Source: Spirogloea muscicola (lineage: Eukaryota > Streptophyta > Zygnematophyceae > Spirogloeales > Spirogloeaceae). Taken from it: a DNA stretch of 28,372 nt. Positions 9,579 to 20,265 of the stretch are shown piece by piece. The position numbers were made by a program, and so were the translations under genes. The DNA lies in contig WELB01000083.1 of assembly GCA_009602725.1 (NCBI GenBank), positions 545,221 through 573,592 on the forward strand, written 5' to 3'. Position 1 is the stretch's first letter. The number at the start of each line of letters is the position of its first letter. Below the pieces are notes generated by a model, which did no database searches, had not been told where the DNA came from, and was given only the letters and a program-made list of their open reading frames with translations.

Positions 9579-10146
9579 CACAATGCTCAATAGGGCCAAA
9601 CAGCTGCATGGAGCATAAGACCTCCACCTGTCAGGGCTTCCACTGTAGAGTTGCGCAGACTGAGCCTTTTACACACAAGGTCAGAAGACTCCAGGGAGCC
9701 AGGTGGATCTAAGCCCTTTCACCTCCAAACCCATGTTACCTCGTCATCAGGGGCGGTTCTGCAGTCATTCAAAACTTGCGCATGCTTGTCGCTTATGAAG
9801 TTACTCAATGCAGGGCCGCAATGTGAAGCACAGTCCTCAGTGTTTGAATGTTGTCAAGTCTGCTAAGTGATCAGCAAAAAGAATGGGGAAAGCTGCTTGC
9901 AGTCAGAAAGAATAAGTGCTTGCTGGGTAAGGTGAAGCAGTCCATCTTTATTCTAAGCATTGCAGAGGCGGCGAACTCCGCTCTCTGCTGCGAAATATAG
10001 AGTTGACTGCTAACGACATTGACGTCCTCGCAGAGCCTTCATCAGGCACTGGGTCTGTGATGGAGGCCATGCTGGTCACCATCATAGATTATGGTTCTAA
10101 CACCTAAGGTGCTCCTCAAATTTGTAAACATTGTTGTGACAGTTCA
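9579..10146. other. Intergenic region between convergent profilin and EXORDIUM-like genes
   Basis: I see no gene. It must contain the 3' ends of both neighbours. No AATAAA is visible shortly after the profilin stop. AT content is higher than in the flanking exons. Confidence 0.6.
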
Positions 10147-12985
10147 TCAGGTATCAAGCCAATTGGGGCCAGCATTGATGACGCACTTGAAGTGGCGCCG
10201 GTTCCAATTTAGCTGGGGAGGAATATGAACAGCAAGCAGATGTCTATGAGCATCACATGACAGTGACCACCACTGTTTCTTTTGTCACCATGCCCCAAAG
10301 CCCAACAAACAATGCAGCTGACCAGGACAACAACAAGGACCTGGTCAGAGTTGTTGCGCGCATCTTGCAGGTGCAGAGGAGGGCTTGAGAGAACCTGGAC
10401 AAGGTACTTAGTGTTGTTGGCGCCAATGAGATTGTAGTAAGCTTTCTCTGGAGGGTCGGAGTAGCTGATGGGCCCGTATGTCCACTCGCATAAGTCTGCA
10501 TTCTCAATCTCCGTTCCCTACTCAAGGAAATACAATCAAATATAGAGAATGGCACAAACATCAGGTTGACTGATAAGCACAACCAGCTATGCCAGAGTCA
10601 TGACAACAAGGCGGCGGACATCATCATGATCATCAACATCATCAACATTGTCAACATGGTCATGGTCATGGCGTGCTCTGGCATGTTAGTCATGCAGAGC
10701 AGACAAGGGACAGCCACTTGCGACGCAATGGCTTTGGAATGCTGCATACATGGACACTGCACTTGACGACCAAAAGGAGAACCTCACAGTGGAAGCATGC
10801 GAGAAGCCTGCACTACATACAACTACTTTCCCACCAGTAAAATAAGTTTAAGTTTGGCAAAAAACCTTCACACAGTAGCTGGGCGTGTCCTTAGGCCCAT
10901 GGAAGGGGTTGGTCGCAATCTCCGCAAGCTCGTGCGCAAACATGTTAACAACAGCGTCAACGCCGCGGTCGCCATTCGGCGGCACCCATGTAATGTCAAT
11001 CTGTGCAAACGTGCAGTAGATGGGGCACTGCGTGATGGGGTTCCCAATCCAGGCATATGCCAGCTTCATGCCCTGCTCAGAGCAACACCAAAATGAGCAG
11101 CTCTTTGAGAGCACAGGGCCTGCAGAGGGCGCAAGCTTGAGCAAGTTATGCTACTGAGGATGTCTAGCGAGGAGTTGGCAGCCGTCCTGCGATCCCTTAG
11201 CAAACCACAAACACTATTCCGAAACACTTCACTTCAACCACACTTCACAGAGGAGGACAGACCAGCTCCAAATCTACAGCGTGCTTTATGATAGGAGTAT
11301 TTTGCCATACATTGATTGGAGCAGACGTGTGGTAGCCGCAGTATACATAGCAAGAGTCCTGGACATACACGTCCGGGCTTGTCAGCACCATGTACGCGCC
11401 CTGCGAGACAAGCGATCACAATATCAGCGTCAGAGTGCCCATTGCAGGACAATTGCATATATTCGTCGAGCTGTGTGGACAATCAAGGTCTCAGAGAGTA
11501 ACTTTCTCAATGCATCGGAGGAGTGATGGAAAGTGCCCATATGAGTTTTCGGATGAATGAAGCGCAGGACGTACGCCAGGGTCAAGCGGGAGGCTCCTCT
11601 GGTTGGCATCATTTGTGGCGTGTGCCACAATTTTCCTTATGTCCGCCTGGCACAGGGCTCCTCAGATAGACTTAAGGTAACGGCCGTGTGCATGCAACAT
11701 AACATGCTCTTGAGCTGCTCATGACTCACACAAGCATCCTAGTTGTTACTCCAGAAGCTAATATGAGCGACTTGCCTGTGTGAGGGGGCTGGCCTTCGTC
11801 CCTGCAGCAGGGTAACGTGAGTATCGGTCCACGATGTCGGCGGCATATGTCACATTTGCCGTAACGCGGGTCCCATTGTAGTTCTGATAATAGTTGACAT
11901 TAATGTCCCACCACCCGCGCACCGTGGCTACGTCATCAATGTATGGGTTGCTGCACTCGCAGTAAAAGCAAGCGTAAATCTCTAGCGGCAAGCAGCGCCC
12001 TGACAGATGCGCAAGGCTTGGTCGGCTGAGTGAGCAGAAATTGGACTACGTGCGACTGAATTTCTATCGAAATCTATTGATTCAACTTTCAATGCCATGT
12101 CACAAAAGTGCAAGGCCCGACCTCGAGCCGATGGAGTCGACGAATCTACGTATGATCTGGCGCTGGTCACTCTTCCACGTGCCATAGTAGATGACGTATA
12201 CGTTAAAGGGTGTAGTGTAGAGCTCGCCACCCTGATACTGCAGGTACGGGTAAAGGCCAGCAACAATGTCTGGCTCGTCCTTGCCCAGTGGTTCAGTCTT
12301 GGCTGCCTCTGCGGTGAAGCGCTCGGCAGCCGACACATTGCCCTGGGGATGCCGTCAAGATGTCGTCAGGAGATGCAGAGCTAAGTCTAGTTTGTCTGTG
12401 TTGGAGAAGGCAAGCAGTGCACAAGCGGCGGCCATGATGCAGGGAGACGGTCACCTGCTGGCTGGCCACGAGAGCGGCGGCGGAGGCGAGCTGCTCGCGC
12501 TTGTACACGGACGAGCCGTGGATGTGGATGTAGCCATTGCTGGCCTGCGCCAGCCACTGGGCCATGGAGCCCTTGGTCACGCCGCCGCTGCCGGCGCCGG
12601 TGCCGGGGGCGGCTAGCTCCTGCACCTCCATCGGCGGGCCTCCGCCTGCCGTGGGCGGCGGCTGCTGCGGTGCCAACGGCGGCGGCGGCGTCGAGCCTTC
12701 CACGACGCCCAGCGACGACGGCTCCAAGACCAACCTGCGCATCACAGAGGGACGCCGCCATTAGCGATGCAGCTTGGCGACGTCGTGAGATTCACTGCTG
12801 AGAACAAGATGGACCTGCAGCTTGACAGCCCAACGTTGCCGCATTCGCAATACTTCCAGTCTGACCCAAGTCGCACTTGCCAGAGATTCCGGCCCAAGTT
12901 ACACTCACCAGGATTCTGCGCAGATTGCAAAGCAGAGGAGTGCCATCACCGCAGCTGCCCCATGCAGGCGCAGTGGCGCCGCCAT
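10147..12985 (-). CDS. EXORDIUM/PHI-1-like secreted protein
   Basis: Member of the phosphate-induced protein 1 (EXORDIUM) family: extracellular proteins of land plants linked to growth and sugar/brassinosteroid responses, biochemical activity unknown. Minus-strand exons 12985-12909, 12734-12455, 12342-12122, 11950-11776, 11646-11575, 11400-11311, 11072-10866, 10517-10395 and 10212-10147 give 436 residues with all phases consistent. Exon 1 encodes a signal peptide (LHGAAAVMALLCFAICA) and splices in phase into exon 2. Family motifs in order: NVYVIYYGTWKSDQ (about 166-179), GWWDINVNYY, MVLTSPDVYVQDSC, LAYAWIGNPITQCP, PPNGDRGVDAVVNMFAHELA with HELAE at 352-356, ATNP, NADLCEW, TKYLVQ, and a short last exon LNWNRRHFKCVINAG. 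The fourth intron has a GC donor (CAG/GCAAGT). Residues 27-119 form an extra Pro/Ala/Gly-rich N-terminal region, so it is longer than typical land-plant members (about 300-340). The exon 7 donor (AAG/GTTTTT) and the last exon are the least certain parts. Confidence 0.88.
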
Positions 12986-13257
12986 CCTCCGGCCCTCTCA
13001 CGATCGCAGGTGGAACAGGATGCGCAGGCTGGGCAGCCCACAAGCACCTCTGGTACTGGCAGAGATCTCACGGGCAGACAGAGGTCTGGCTCGCCACGCC
13101 CGGCGGGCTCGGCCATGAGGGCCGAGCCGCCGCAGCCGCCGCCGCCGCAGCTGCCGGTGTGGGCGACGGCGCCATGGCGGCGATGAAGGCGACAGCGGCA
13201 CAGGGCAGAGCTTGTTGGGCGCGAGGGAACTGGCGCCCAGGTGGGCCAGCTGTGGGC

Positions 13258-13425
13258 CGGGAGGGGGGGAGGAGGGAGGGCGGGGGGGGGGCCAGCAGCG
13301 GCTGCAGGCAGGCAGGCAGGCGGCTGTGACGTGGGCGGGAGATGCGCCGGCGGCGGGGCAGCTGGGAGGAGGGAGGGAGGAGGGAGGAGGGAGGGGGAGG
13401 AAAGAGAGAGAGAGGGTGTGCCAGT
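13258..13425. repeat. G-rich purine microsatellite (GGGA/GGAG type)
   Basis: Runs of GGGAGG and poly-G at 13259-13290 and 13367-13415 flank a CAGG tetranucleotide run at 13305-13320. It lies upstream of the EXORDIUM-like gene. Long open frames on both strands here (including the 326-codon minus frame ending at 12998) are low-complexity artefacts. G4-forming potential is likely but untested. Confidence 0.85.
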
Positions 13426-13517
13426 AAACGGCGAGAGGGGAGGGGGGTGGGGCCGGGGGGAAGGCCAGATGCCGCCGCTTCCACTGGTCGCCGTCGTCTG
13501 CGACACTCACGACGATG

Positions 13518-13985
13518 GCGACCTTGTCAATTCCTTTGGGCTGGCCTCTCCCAGCCACCAGTTCATCTGGCCGCGCTTGCTTCTGATGGCGACTAGTGCG
13601 AGAGAAGCTGACTGCACCGGCTGGCCTTCTACAAGAAAAAACGAAACAGCTCCTCCATCGCAAGGCAAAGTGTGTATCAAGTGATGGAGGGCCTGTGTTG
13701 CTAGGTGCAAAGAAGAAGTGCGCCCATAGAGAAGAGGGGCTGGCAAAGCCAGCCCAAAAAAGAATGGACAATGTCCAAAGCCAAAGAAAGAGGAGCCGGA
13801 AAAAGGACAACACTATAAAACACTGCAGAACACATAGACGACGCAGAGGGAAGCTCAGTACCCACGAGTGTGCAACATCAGGTCTGAGTAGCTCGCTGCA
13901 GGGAAAGAGGCACTCCGCCGAGGCAAGCAAGGCAAGCAAGGCCATGGGTGTGAGAGGCCAGCCCAAAGGAATGTACACGGGACTT
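13518..13985. repeat. Three dispersed repeat copies
   Basis: A minus-orientation copy at 13518-13580 (CTTGTCAATTCCTTTGGGCT, then CCCAGCCACCAGTTCATCTGG) pairs with the 28127/1286 copies, including their GCGCGGCCAGATTAAC arm. Plus-orientation copies are at 13737-13780 and 13945-13980. Together they form inverted pairs spaced 200-400 bases apart, as in the 600-1500 cluster. Confidence 0.8.
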
Positions 13986-15730
13986 CCACAAGAAGCAAGC
14001 CCACAGCTCCTTCGTTCCGGCTTTCTCTAGGCTGGCAGTTTACACTCATTGCCCTCTACTGGAAGAGTCTTTCTCTTCCACATCTCCTTCCGCCTCCCAC
14101 TTACTTGTCATCCCCCCCTTCTGGAGATTGTTTTGCCATTTGGACCTGGCTTATCAGTTTTCTCTTGATTGTCTGTGGGCTGGGTTTCACCTCGCCCCCT
14201 CCCTTTGGGAAACCAGCTTCATCTTTCAGATTTCTTGCACCGTTTAATGTGCTGCTTCTTGGTTTCAGCCAGCCATTGCCCCCTTGTGGAACGATCTTTG
14301 ATCAACCTAGGGGGGGGGGCGGGTGAGAGGGAGTGAAGGAGCTGAAGAAAACGTGGAGAGAGAGATAGACATGTATCCTTCCAAAGGCTCCGCAATGGGA
14401 CAGGTTAGCAACTGCCACCCCAAAGAGAACGCATGAGATTTTAGCAACTGGAAGTCTATTGCCGGAGTTGGTTTGCAATGACCTGCCAATCTTTCATTGC
14501 AAGTGAGTCATGGATTAAAAAAAGCCAGTCACCAGGGATGCAGACGGTTGGTGCGTATATGAGACATTTGCGACGGGAGGCGCAGGGCTCAACATGCTCA
14601 AGGCCTATATGCAATCGATGAGGAACGACCCCTTAATTCGTCATCATGCTAGCACGCACTGACGCAGTCTGGCATGCTGACATGGCCACTGTGGTATCTC
14701 ATTAATGAGGAAATCTAAGCGAAGACCTGGGCACCTGTGGAGTGAGGTCCATCGAGGCAATGCATCGCTTATCAATTAGGCAATCTGCAATCTGCCATTA
14801 ATTTGCCGGTATGACTGCAGCTAACATTTGGCTGTCCAGACTACTCCCGCTTGCCTCGACTTGACGGCACTACCTGGTCTCTGTGATGAAGTCCAAAGCA
14901 CTCCAAGCTGTGACCGATTCCAATTCTCTTGCCTGATTTCAATTGGCCTAGCACTATAATACAGCGCATCTTCATATCAGCATCAAGACTCACTTCTATT
15001 TTTGAGCTGATGCTCTAACCTACTCCAAGTTGTTGAGCTGCTCCATACCCACGATGCAGTAATGTGGCCGTGCCACCTCATCAATAAAGTAACTCTATAT
15101 CTGGCATCATAAGCGCCGATCTCAAGACAGCTGGCTCTTACTGACGGATGCGAGCAGTCAATACCATGGAGCTGGCAGCTGCTGACGTAGTATGATGCTG
15201 GCCGTTGCTTGGGCGAACACGTTGCCGCCATTCATCTGGCGCCCCAATGCGACCTATTGGACGTGGCAACCCCCGAGCAGCAGGCACACCGTGGCGCGTG
15301 GCAGCCGCTTATGTGTCATGCCAGCGAGGCCAGTTGCGCTGCTGATGCGGCAGCCAGCGTGGCAGGAGAAGACTTCCATCTATGCAAGGAGCGCGGTTTC
15401 GCAGCTCTCTCTCTCAGTGGCCCTGTCCTGAAGCTTGTGGAGCACACCGCTCACAGTCCTAGTGGCCATTACTTCGGTGGGAATGGCAGCAATTGGATCG
15501 GCTGTCTGTCCTACAACAACACCCTGTGCCAAATTCGAGGCCTGATTGACAACTTTGGTCGTCCAACCCCATTGGCCAGTCGCACTTGGACCCATTTGAT
15601 TACCCCCCCATTAAGCTGGGTCGTTTGCTTTGGTTTAGCCTGTTCCTGAGCATACAAATGAAAAGTCACTAATGCCAAATGACGCGGCTGGCAACTGGCC
15701 TGATGTTATGTACAGCTACATCCTTCACGT
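13986..15730. other. Gene-less region upstream of the ClpR1 stop
   Basis: No family could be recognised. A pyrimidine-rich start (14050-14320) includes a weak repeat fragment near 14174 (GTGGGCTGGGTTTCACCTCG). A plus-strand open frame at 15209-15649 (146 codons) has no known motif, no convincing start context and no splice partners; it is left uncalled as a possible unrecognised gene. The ClpR1 3' UTR lies at the right end. Confidence 0.5.
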
Positions 15731-18700
15731 TCAAGGCCTCCCTGAAGGAGCAAACTGAGGCCCGGCTCTTCCAGCAGCAGCTCTCATCGCCTTGGACTGA
15801 GCTAGCAGCTCATCGTAGTTCTGCATAATCAGTAACAAAATTCAGTCATTTCATTGCATCCGCTCCTTACTGTCGGTCAAGCGGAGTGACTGCTGCCTTC
15901 AGTCATGCTGTAGAAGCAGATGTGGAACTACACAACCTCAATCAAGCCTGCAACATCAGATAAGAGGCCTAAAACCTTCTCAGCCTGTTATACAGCACCC
16001 ACAGTGACGGCTGGAACTCGGGAAGCTACAGCTTTACCTTCTTGTCCATGGCAACACCACGGCTTTCGATGACCTTGTCTGCCAAACCATACTCGATGGC
16101 CTCCTTTGCGCGGAAGTACCTGCACCAAGACGGGCCATCGCTTTCAGCATGTTACTAATCTGCAGCTGCTCTCTTCCTCATAAGATTGTCAAAGACACCT
16201 CAAGCCTCGATAATTCTTGATAATCAGGAGGTCATTGTTCGAGGCGTAATTATTACCGAGGCCTTTGGATGTCCTTCGCAATTTCATTCCATGGCTTCCC
16301 TGTGCCCTGGGCCAGAAGACCAATGTAGTAATTTGTATTCGCGTCGAGCTCCTTCGCCTGCAGTCACATATTACAGAAGTCCCATATCAAGCCTCTACAC
16401 AGCTTTAGCAGGTACATTTTGCACCATACTGTAACAAACACAAGTAAGCAACAGCAGCGGCGCAGAAGATGCTGCTAAGGGGCCTCATGTCAAGCACAAG
16501 TCCACGAGGTACGCTACTTAGAGTTCAATGTGCATACCTTGATCCACATGTCCGTAGCATTCCCGCTTGACTGGCTCACCTTTGGCGAATACAATTTGGC
16601 TGCACAACAGCGCAACAATCTCTTCATTTCCCCTAACACCACGTAAGGAGGATAGAGCTAAGAGATTGTACAATACCGCACACAATGAAAGCGCAGGCAG
16701 GTCGTAATGCAAAACATGGTCAGGGGTCTCAAAGCAGAACTTACTAACAGAGTTGGGTTGCACAGCTCGGCAACCCTTGTCTCCAATTGTCAGCAGCATA
16801 GCCGCTTGGCCAAAAGCCATCCCGCAGTTCACAGTAAAGACTTTGGGCTTCACATACTGCAGGTAAAGTAACAAGGACTCCTGTTAATGGGTGCAGGTAA
16901 AGTAACAAGGACTACTGTCAATGTGGTGTATTCTGGGAGCACAGGTGGGAAGAGACAGCTAAAAGATCATGGCCTCTATGAAGAATGATGAGGACAAAAG
17001 CAACGCTTAACGGCATGGACTCCTAGGAGGGCGCAGTAAGATGGCGGCCTCTATGAAGAATGATAATAATGGAAGCAACACTGCACGGCATTGACTCCTA
17101 GGCTAAGCGGCCATGCCATAAGTTTTCCTGCAGAGACTCTCCTGCACTCTAGATTTGACCCTACACTCACCGCTATTGTATCAGCTATGGCATAAGCCTC
17201 AGTCTCAAAACCTATGCTCTCTCTCTTGTCATTCTGCCAGCAACAAAAATGATGATTAAGACAAGTTGACTTCCGCAAGCCGATCTTACAAGCACTAAAT
17301 AAAGACTGACTAGGACTGTGACTTCACAACAATTGCCGTGAACAATATGTCAACATCAAAGTACAGAATACCTGTGTGCCTGGTGAATTGATGTAGAAGT
17401 ATATGGGCTTTTGAGGATTGTCATAGTCCAACCAAAGCAACTCTGCTATGATCAACTCAGTGACGGCGGGGACGATCTGCTCATATGTAGATAAGGACAC
17501 ACCAGGCAATTGTGGTCAGAAGCTTGTCAAGCCGGCAATTGACAGAGGGTTCTAGAGAATATCAGCATCCCAAACACTACAAGATGCTGCCTTGCATGGG
17601 TGCACATAAATGGCAACTCACTGCGACAATTTGAAGCATTGAAGCATTGGAAAGAGGGTTCCTCAAACGCGCAAGTGTTGATTTGATTATTGTTCTTTGA
17701 GTCAAGAAATTGATACTTCAGCCATGCAGCTTATGAAAGCACAATTGTCATACCGGCATGCCCAAGTAGCATATCCGTGCATCCAACAGAAGAGAGGGGA
17801 GGTCGGGAGGAGCAGTCTTTGGCCTTCCATAGCCGCCTCCACCTCTATACATGTTAACACTCATGCTCAACCGAGACGGTGCATCACTGAGTGTGGACAG
17901 GTTCCACATGCCTGTTCCCTCCTTGTAATGTCTGGCTGAAGATATTGCCTCCTGCATAAAACAATTTGGATGTACTATGAGTGCCACACGCTTCTTGTGA
18001 CCATTGCTTGACATCGCTGTGACCAGATAATTGACAAGGTGCCAACGAATTTATATTCGCCACTGCTCAGAGATTGTGCAACTTAAGCAGCTGCAGTTGT
18101 CCATGTAAGTCACCTCAATACAGACCTACTCTTCCTCCCACTGTTATTAGATGCTCACATGTATTGCACCAAACGACCACTAGACTGCACTGTGAATGCT
18201 TGCCATGACGGAACAAGCTTCAGAGATGCCAGAGACTAATAGGCCGACAGAAGCAAGTGGCACAGAAGGTCAGACACTGTTGTTTTTGAGATAGGAGGCT
18301 GAGGACAGTACAGGAGTGACAATGTTGCTCTGCCGGGAAATAGGATTGTCCTCTGTCATGAACATATCCATCTGACTTGCCGTCAAGCCATACAAAGACT
18401 GTGGAATGTTCTTGAAATTCTCCGCCACTGAAGGAATGAGGACAGGGGCATGTCAATTGGTCAGAGGTGTAATTGAATAGCTGGAATTCTGAAAGTGCAC
18501 TATATACAGAAATATTTATGCTGAAGAGTCCGCCTGACTGGAAGGGAGAAAGCTTGAGTGGTACTTGTGTCCCACAATTTCAACCATCCCAGCTGATACG
18601 AGGATGACATCCATGTTGCAGCATCCACGCAGCTGGCTACACCTTCGTTCTTGCTTTTATAATTCTCCTGACGAGTAACAATGACAATCAAATGTGTTAA

Positions 18701-18963
18701 CCAAGCGCGGTGCAGAGGCGCATACATCCTTCCTTAAGGTTCTCGTGGCGGAACTGCTTGGGCACGTCCTTGAGAGTCGCGCGCGCGCCCGCCGCGCGGC
18801 CGGCGCGGGCGTGTGCGAAGCGGCGGGGCAGCGCCAGGCGCTGTCCCACGAAAGTGCTCCCGCCAGAGCCATGCACATCGGAGCGGAGGCCACCGGCGAT
18901 GGCCACGCCGGCCGGCGCCGGCGGGGTGCCGCAGCACCGAGCGCTCAGCATGATGGCCGCCAT
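15731..18963 (-). CDS. CLPR1: Plastid Clp protease non-catalytic subunit ClpR1
   Basis: Non-proteolytic ClpP-like subunit of the chloroplast ClpPR core, which degrades stromal proteins with Clp/Hsp100 chaperones. Minus-strand exons 18963-18726, 18427-18312, 17951-17754, 17476-17372, 17233-17171, 16856-16745, 16599-16538, 16357-16257, 16119-16038 and 15820-15731 give 388 residues, matching land-plant ClpR1 length, with every phase consistent. An Ala/Arg-rich transit peptide (about 1-62) precedes DVPKQFRHENLKEG. Then follow ASQMDMFMTEDNP, YRGGGGYGRPKTAPPDLPSL, ARICYLGMPIVPAVTEL, YINSPGTQ, ETEAYAIADTI, NCGMAFGQAAMLL, KLYSPKVSQSSGNATDMWIK and AKELDANTNYYI. By alignment with ClpP the catalytic Ser is Gly256 and the His is Tyr281, as expected for ClpR. 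The exon 6 donor is GTAAGT at 16744, not the nearer GTTAGT, because only it keeps frame into TKLY. Tandem duplications lie in intron 5. In plants ClpR1 is nuclear encoded, consistent with this locus. Confidence 0.95.
16859..17105. repeat. Two local tandem duplications inside ClpR1 intron 5
   Basis: Unit A: 34 bases at 16859-16892 repeated at 16893-16926 with about four differences. It covers the branch/acceptor region of exon 6; the outer copy reads CCTGCAC where the used acceptor reads CCTGCAG. Unit B: GGCCTCTATGAAGAATGAT and about 40 further similar bases at 16971-17030 and 17046-17105, a 75-base period. Both are diverged intronic duplications. Confidence 0.85.
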
Positions 18964-20265
18964 GGTCCTGACGCCAACGGCGGCGACTCTCGTCGGGCTC
19001 TGATGAGCGCCGCCGCACGGCCACTGCCGCGTGCTCGGGCGCTGCGAAAGCGGCGCCGATCCTCGGCCTTGGCTCGCAAGCCCTCGGCTGCGCAGGGCAG
19101 ACTGCAGCCCTCGGCTTCGCTACCCGCGGCTCGACTCGCGGCGGCGGCGGTGTCCCGCTTGCGGCGGCCGCCGCGCCCGCGGAGCGCGGCGCTTGCTGCG
19201 GCGGAGAAGGCGGCGGCGGGCGAGGAGGCCCTAGGGTATGGAAAGGACGGCACACGTCGGCTACGTGGAGAAACCAGATGTTCCATCGATAGGTTCCCAT
19301 CTCGCTTCTTATACTTCGGCCGATTTATGATCTCTGAGGCAAGCTTTCCTTTCGCATTGTTCGTACCTTGGGCATTGTACCCGATAAGTTGCATGATAGC
19401 CATCGCCTTACTTCTGGAAAGAGCTGTTTCTCATGATACACACATGGGGACTGCTAACGATCACGTGAAATGGTGATACATCGGCGCCTTGGACACTTGA
19501 CCACCTCTGTATTGTTTATCATCTTTACACCATTGCTGTCAACGTGGAAGCGCTTATTCTTGGACTACAGTCACCCACTAGCTTATAACTGATTTTCTGT
19601 CACCTTCTTGTCGGGTGCTCGTTACTGAAGGCCTCCTGTGATGGCTTATGCACTTTACTGACTAAAAATTACTGAGAGCCCACTTGCTGAAGTCTCGGAG
19701 CCTAGTATCCTGCTCTTTGCGCCATTCGGCCTTTCAGACTTTGTCCATTCCTTTGGGCTGGCCTCTCACAGCCACTGCTGTCAGTATTATAGAGCTGGTT
19801 TTCTTTGTATTGCAGACACTGCCCCTTGAGAGTAGCCTGTCTTGATGGTTCTCCGTTCTAAGAACTTCCTTGTTTCAGGCCTCACCATCGGTTCTAGTCA
19901 GTCCATGCGCAGCTGCTGCCTTTGAGGGCTGCTCTTGGGTTCATCTCATGAGGTCAATACCTCGGCTGCAGAGTGCGCAACCTCAATGAGCCACGATGAC
20001 ACGCAACTTGTGCTGGGCCATTGCATGATCTCACCATCTCACTGTTTCACTCTTGGAGAAATCCGTTTGTATTAGAGATGTTCTTCCTGGTAGTTCTGCT
20101 GATCGTTTGCTGCACAGAATTTGTGGTAAGCTTATCTGTCCTCCAGGAACCAGTCAATAAAATAATTCGTTGGAACAAGATCTGGTCACTTGAGCCTCAG
20201 CCACGATTTTAAGTCGTCTGCATGCCTGCTCCTAACATGGTCATCATGTCAGCAAGTTGTGCGGC
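18964..20265. other. Intergenic region: ClpR1 promoter side plus repeats
   Basis: The first 270 bases are very GC-rich and probably hold the ClpR1 promoter and 5' UTR; long plus-strand frames there (to 19476) are antisense shadows of the transit-peptide exon. At 19397-19430 there is a copy of the AGCCATCGCC...TTCTGGAA sequence seen at 8011. At 19727-19780 there is a minus-orientation dispersed repeat copy (TTTGTCCATTCCTTTGGGCT). The rest shows nothing I can name; the NTF2-like gene's 3' UTR is at the right end. Confidence 0.6.

Noticed and set aside
10209-10394. Read-through of EXORDIUM-like exon 8 to a stop at 10209
   Set aside because: The tail after TKYLVQ would be a non-family hydrophobic stretch. 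Splicing at CAG/GTTCTC to the acceptor before 10212 restores a family-like LNWNRR...C ending.
12998-13978. 326-codon minus-strand open frame upstream of the EXORDIUM-like gene
   Set aside because: It is made of the G-rich microsatellite and repeat copies, with Pro/Ser/Arg runs and no family similarity. The real first exon of the neighbouring gene is the signal-peptide exon at 12985-12909 in another frame.
18694-19476. 260-codon plus-strand open frame
   Set aside because: It is antisense to ClpR1 exon 1 and its GC-rich 5' region, Ala/Arg low complexity, with no recognisable domain.
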